This document shows positions 30,735 to 33,382 of a stretch of DNA of 33,382 nucleotides, in pieces (position 1 is the first letter of the stretch; every line of letters starts with the position of its first letter). Source of the stretch: a virus. The stretch spans positions 1 to 33,382 of the IMG/VR virus record IMGVR_UViG_3300020578_000257. The stretch is one strand, 5' to 3'. The position numbers were made by a program, and so were the translations under genes. The notes under the pieces were generated by a model. That model made no database searches, was not told the DNA's origin, and was given only the letters and a program-made list of their open reading frames with translations.

Positions 30735-33382
30735 ATGAAAAAGATTAGATTGTTATACTTAACACCCCACCTATCAACTGGTGGAATGCCACAATTTGTT
30801 TTAAAAAGAATTGAATTACTACAAAAATACAAAGATGAGATTGAGATTTTTTTGATCGAATATTCACAATTTAGTGACACATACATTGTCCAAAGAAATA
30901 AAATCATAGAGTTATTGGGTAAAGATCATTTTTATTCGTTGGGTGGTACAACAGAAACCGAAAAAAAATATAATCTTATAAAAATTATAAAAGAAAATAA
31001 TATTGATATTGTTCATTCAGAAGAATTACCTGAGGCGTTTGAGAGTTTTAATAAAATACCTTTTGAGTTGTTAAATGAACTTTATGATAACTCAAGATCA
31101 TATAAAATTGTTGAGACATGTCATAACATTTGGTTTGATGGTAACAACAACAAAAGATTAAATCCTGATTATTATTGTTTTGTAACACCTTACCACGGCG
31201 AAGTTTCATTTAAAAATACGGTATCACCTAAAGATTTAATAATTTATCCATATGAAGATAAGGTTAAACCAATTCTGAATGAATTAGAAATATTTTATGA
31301 CGATCATAAAGTTCCACTTTTGAAAAAAATTGAGGTAAGAAATGAATTGGGATTGGACTCTATGAAAACACACATAATAAATGTTGGGTTATGGACATCA
31401 GGTAAAAATCAAAAAGAAGGAGTTGAGGTTGCAAGACTTTTAGAAAATTCTCATCCTGATATTCATTTTCATTTCATTGGAAATCAAGCGCCAAATTTTG
31501 AAGATTATTGGAAACCTATAATGGATAGTTTACCAAGTAATGTAACTGTTTGGGGCGAAAGAAATGACGTTGAGAAATTTATGATTGCGTCTGACGCTTT
31601 AATGTTTAATTCTACTTGGGAATGTAATCCTTTAGTTATTAGAGAATCAATAAATTATGGTTTGAAGATATTAGCAAGAGATCTTCCTCAGTATGTGAAT
31701 ATGTTTTCAAATTACATTTATCCAATATCTAGTAATAATCCCGAACAAATTAAAAACGACTTATTAAATTTAATTTCAGAAACTAATAGTTACAAGTTGA
31801 AAATAGAAAAAGATTTTGGTACTCAATTGTTGAGTTTCTATAATAAAGTTATGGAGTCACCGTTTGTTTCAAATTTTAAAATAAAAAATGATTATGTGAT
31901 TAATCAACATTTTGTTGTTAATCCATTTTTAGAAGTCTTAGGTGAAAGTGACAATGATTTTGAAATTAAATATTTTGATGGAGAAGATTTAATATATTAC
32001 AATAAATCAAAAATAAATCATTGGGTAAAACTTAATAGAGAATATTACACAAAATGGAAAACTGAAATTAGAGAGAACAATGAATTGATTTATGAAAACA
32101 CTTTAGATTTAAAAGGTCGTAGGGTTTATATTTCATTTGGTTCTAAATCATTGGGTGATACAATGGCTTGGTTTCCATATTGTGAGGAGTTTAGAAAAAA
32201 ACACGACTGTGAACTAATAGTTTCTACATTTATGAACTTCTTGTTTGAAGATCAATACCCCGATATTGAATTTGTAGAACCTGGTGAACTTGTTTATAAC
32301 GTTTATGCACAATACAAATTAGGGTGGTTTTATAAAGACGACGGGGAAATTAATTTAAATAATCACAAATTCGATGTTAAAAGTCACCCACTTCAAAAAA
32401 CAGCTAGTGACATCTTAGGATTAGATTATACAGAAATTAGACCCAAATTAAATTTACCAAAAGTAAAAAAACAAAAAAAGGTTGGTATTGGATTTCACTC
32501 AACGGCACAGGCAAAATATTGGAACAACCCAAATGGTTGGCAAGAAGTTGTTGATTATCTCACATTACAAGGATATGAATGTATGATTTACTCAAGAGAA
32601 GGAGATAGTTACATGAATAACAATTACCCAAAAGGTGTAAAAATATTCAAAGGAGGTGATTTACAAGAAGTTATTGACGATCTGTCAACTTGTGAATTTT
32701 TTGTTGGTCTTGGGTCAGGGTTGTCATGGTTAGCATGGGCTTGCGAACTACCAATTGTTTTGATTTCAGGTTTTAGTGAAAAATGGACAGAAACTACTTT
32801 GGACACTTATCGGGTAATAAATGAAAACGTCTGTCATGGATGTTTCAATAAAGAAAGATTAGACGCGGGTGACTGGAATTGGTGTCCATTACATAAAGAA
32901 ACTGAAAGGATGTTTGAATGTACAAAACAAATAACATCCGAAATGGTTATTTTTGAAATAAACAAAATAATAAATAAAAAATTAATGAACAAAAATTTTA
33001 ACGACCATTCATTTGATTGGGGAAAGAAAAGTGAATGGTATGTAAATGCCGTAACCAAAGAAATATTTGAGGGTAATATCTATGAAAGAATTTTTCAGGT
33101 TGAGGAGGGGGATGTTGTTGTAGATTTGGGGGCTTCTTTAGGGCCGTTTACATATTCAATATTACCAAAAAATCCTAAACAATGTTTTGTTGTGGAACCT
33201 TTATCATATCAAGTTGAGGTATTGAAAAAAAATGTTGGTCGAGAAAATGTAAAAATAATTCAAGGGGCAATTACAGATAAAAAGAAAATAGAAATCAGTT
33301 GGGACAACATTTCTGAAAGTGTACCAACATTTAGTTTTAAAGAATTCTTAGATGACAATAACATTGAAAAAATCGATTTTTT
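30735..33382 (+). CDS. Giant fusion: GT4-like glycosyltransferase, TibC-type heptosyltransferase, FkbM methyltransferase (runs off right edge)
   Basis: The frame is open from ATG 30735 to the window end, at least 882 residues. Residues 1 to about 390 are a GT4-like domain with LYLTPHLSTGGMPQFVL at the start, VETCHNIWFDG and a GERNDVEKFM region. Residues about 455-740 match autotransporter heptosyltransferases (TibC/Aah, BAHT family): SLGDTMAWFPYCEEF, YKLGWFYKDDG, HPLQKTASDILGL, GLGSGLSWLAWAC and a Cys finger C700-x2-C703, C717, C729, the ligands of the family's iron site. From about 775 an FkbM-like SAM methyltransferase begins (VVVDLGASLGPFTYSI, VVEPLSY) and is cut off. BAHT enzymes O-heptosylate Ser/Thr on repeat adhesins. 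It diverges from the LamG gene by 55 nt. Domain calls are firm; the protein target is inferred. Confidence 0.86.
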   Translation, partial: MKKIRLLYLTPHLSTGGMPQFVLKRIELLQKYKDEIEIFLIEYSQFSDTYIVQRNKIIELLGKDHFYSLGGTTETEKKYNLIKIIKENNIDIVHSEELPEAFESFNKIPFELLNELYDNSRSYKIVETCHNIWFDGNNNKRLNPDYYCFVTPYHGEVSFKNTVSPKDLIIYPYEDKVKPILNELEIFYDDHKVPLLKKIEVRNELGLDSMKTHIINVGLWTSGKNQKEGVEVARLLENSHPDIHFHFIGNQAPNFEDYWKPIMDSLPSNVTVWGERNDVEKFMIASDALMFNSTWECNPLVIRESINYGLKILARDLPQYVNMFSNYIYPISSNNPEQIKNDLLNLISETNSYKLKIEKDFGTQLLSFYNKVMESPFVSNFKIKNDYVINQHFVVNPFLEVLGESDNDFEIKYFDGEDLIYYNKSKINHWVKLNREYYTKWKTEIRENNELIYENTLDLKGRRVYISFGSKSLGDTMAWFPYCEEFRKKHDCELIVSTFMNFLFEDQYPDIEFVEPGELVYNVYAQYKLGWFYKDDGEINLNNHKFDVKSHPLQKTASDILGLDYTEIRPKLNLPKVKKQKKVGIGFHSTAQAKYWNNPNGWQEVVDYLTLQGYECMIYSREGDSYMNNNYPKGVKIFKGGDLQEVIDDLSTCEFFVGLGSGLSWLAWACELPIVLISGFSEKWTETTLDTYRVINENVCHGCFNKERLDAGDWNWCPLHKETERMFECTKQITSEMVIFEINKIINKKLMNKNFNDHSFDWGKKSEWYVNAVTKEIFEGNIYERIFQVEEGDVVVDLGASLGPFTYSILPKNPKQCFVVEPLSYQVEVLKKNVGRENVKIIQGAITDKKKIEISWDNISESVPTFSFKEFLDDNNIEKIDF

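Noticed and set aside
1-33382. tRNA genes, integrase or attachment sites
   Set aside because: Nothing with tRNA arms or recombinase motifs was found on either strand by eye.

Overview
This AT-rich window (about one third G+C by eye) is part of a contractile-tailed, T4-like bacteriophage genome (Caudoviricetes). The calls that fix this are a gp18-like tail sheath, a gp19-like tail tube, a gp26-like baseplate/tail-assembly protein next to a probable tape-measure gene, gp13- and gp15-like neck/tail-completion candidates, and a gp43-like family B DNA polymerase. Shine-Dalgarno sequences are essentially absent and leaders are A/T-rich, which would fit a Bacteroidota host, but that is inference. 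No tRNA, rRNA, CRISPR array or integration site was seen, and no gene-free stretch exceeds 300 bases.

Layout. (1) 1-8259, minus strand: tail module, transcribed right to left: neck-like protein, gp15-like protein, sheath, HAD hydrolase, tube, gp26-like protein with a +1-frame extension, tape measure. A tiny ribbon-helix-helix gene (6543-6707) points the other way. (2) 8315-12707, plus strand: SNF2-family helicase, a metalloprotease-superoxide dismutase fusion, a gp13-like neck protein and a small unknown protein. (3) 12684-15497, minus: DNA polymerase. (4) 15587-18219, minus: a trypsin-like (Nal1-type) protease on a Pro-Thr stalk and a BppU-like structural protein with a Pro-Thr tail. (5) 18247-24119, minus: five tightly packed glycosyltransferase-type genes, the last a three-domain methyltransferase/HtrL/glycosyltransferase fusion. 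(6) 24212-28660, minus: a collagen-like Gly-Thr-Ser/Gly-Thr-Asn fibre, a small Cys-containing protein and a Pro-Thr-stalked propeller-like protein. (7) 28703-30679, minus: a GT9 heptosyltransferase-like gene and a LamG surface protein whose single frame holds three in-frame stops. (8) 30735 to the right edge, plus: a giant GT4 / TibC-like heptosyltransferase / FkbM methyltransferase fusion, cut by the window end.

How it may fit together. The most interesting reading is that regions 4-8 form a virion surface-decoration system. Several Ser/Thr-rich stalk and fibre proteins are interleaved with at least seven sugar-transfer or sugar-methylation genes. One of these carries the TibC/Aah-type domain known for O-heptosylating repeat adhesins. 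I propose that the phage glycosylates its own fibres. Other strong observations are a candidate programmed +1 frameshift (TTT TTT CGG) upstream of the tape-measure gene, a recurrent TATTTAT element on the coding strand 4-56 nt upstream of 13 genes (possibly a phage promoter giving very short leaders), an HExxH-protease/Mn-type SOD fusion, and a LamG gene in one frame through TGA, TAG and TGA.
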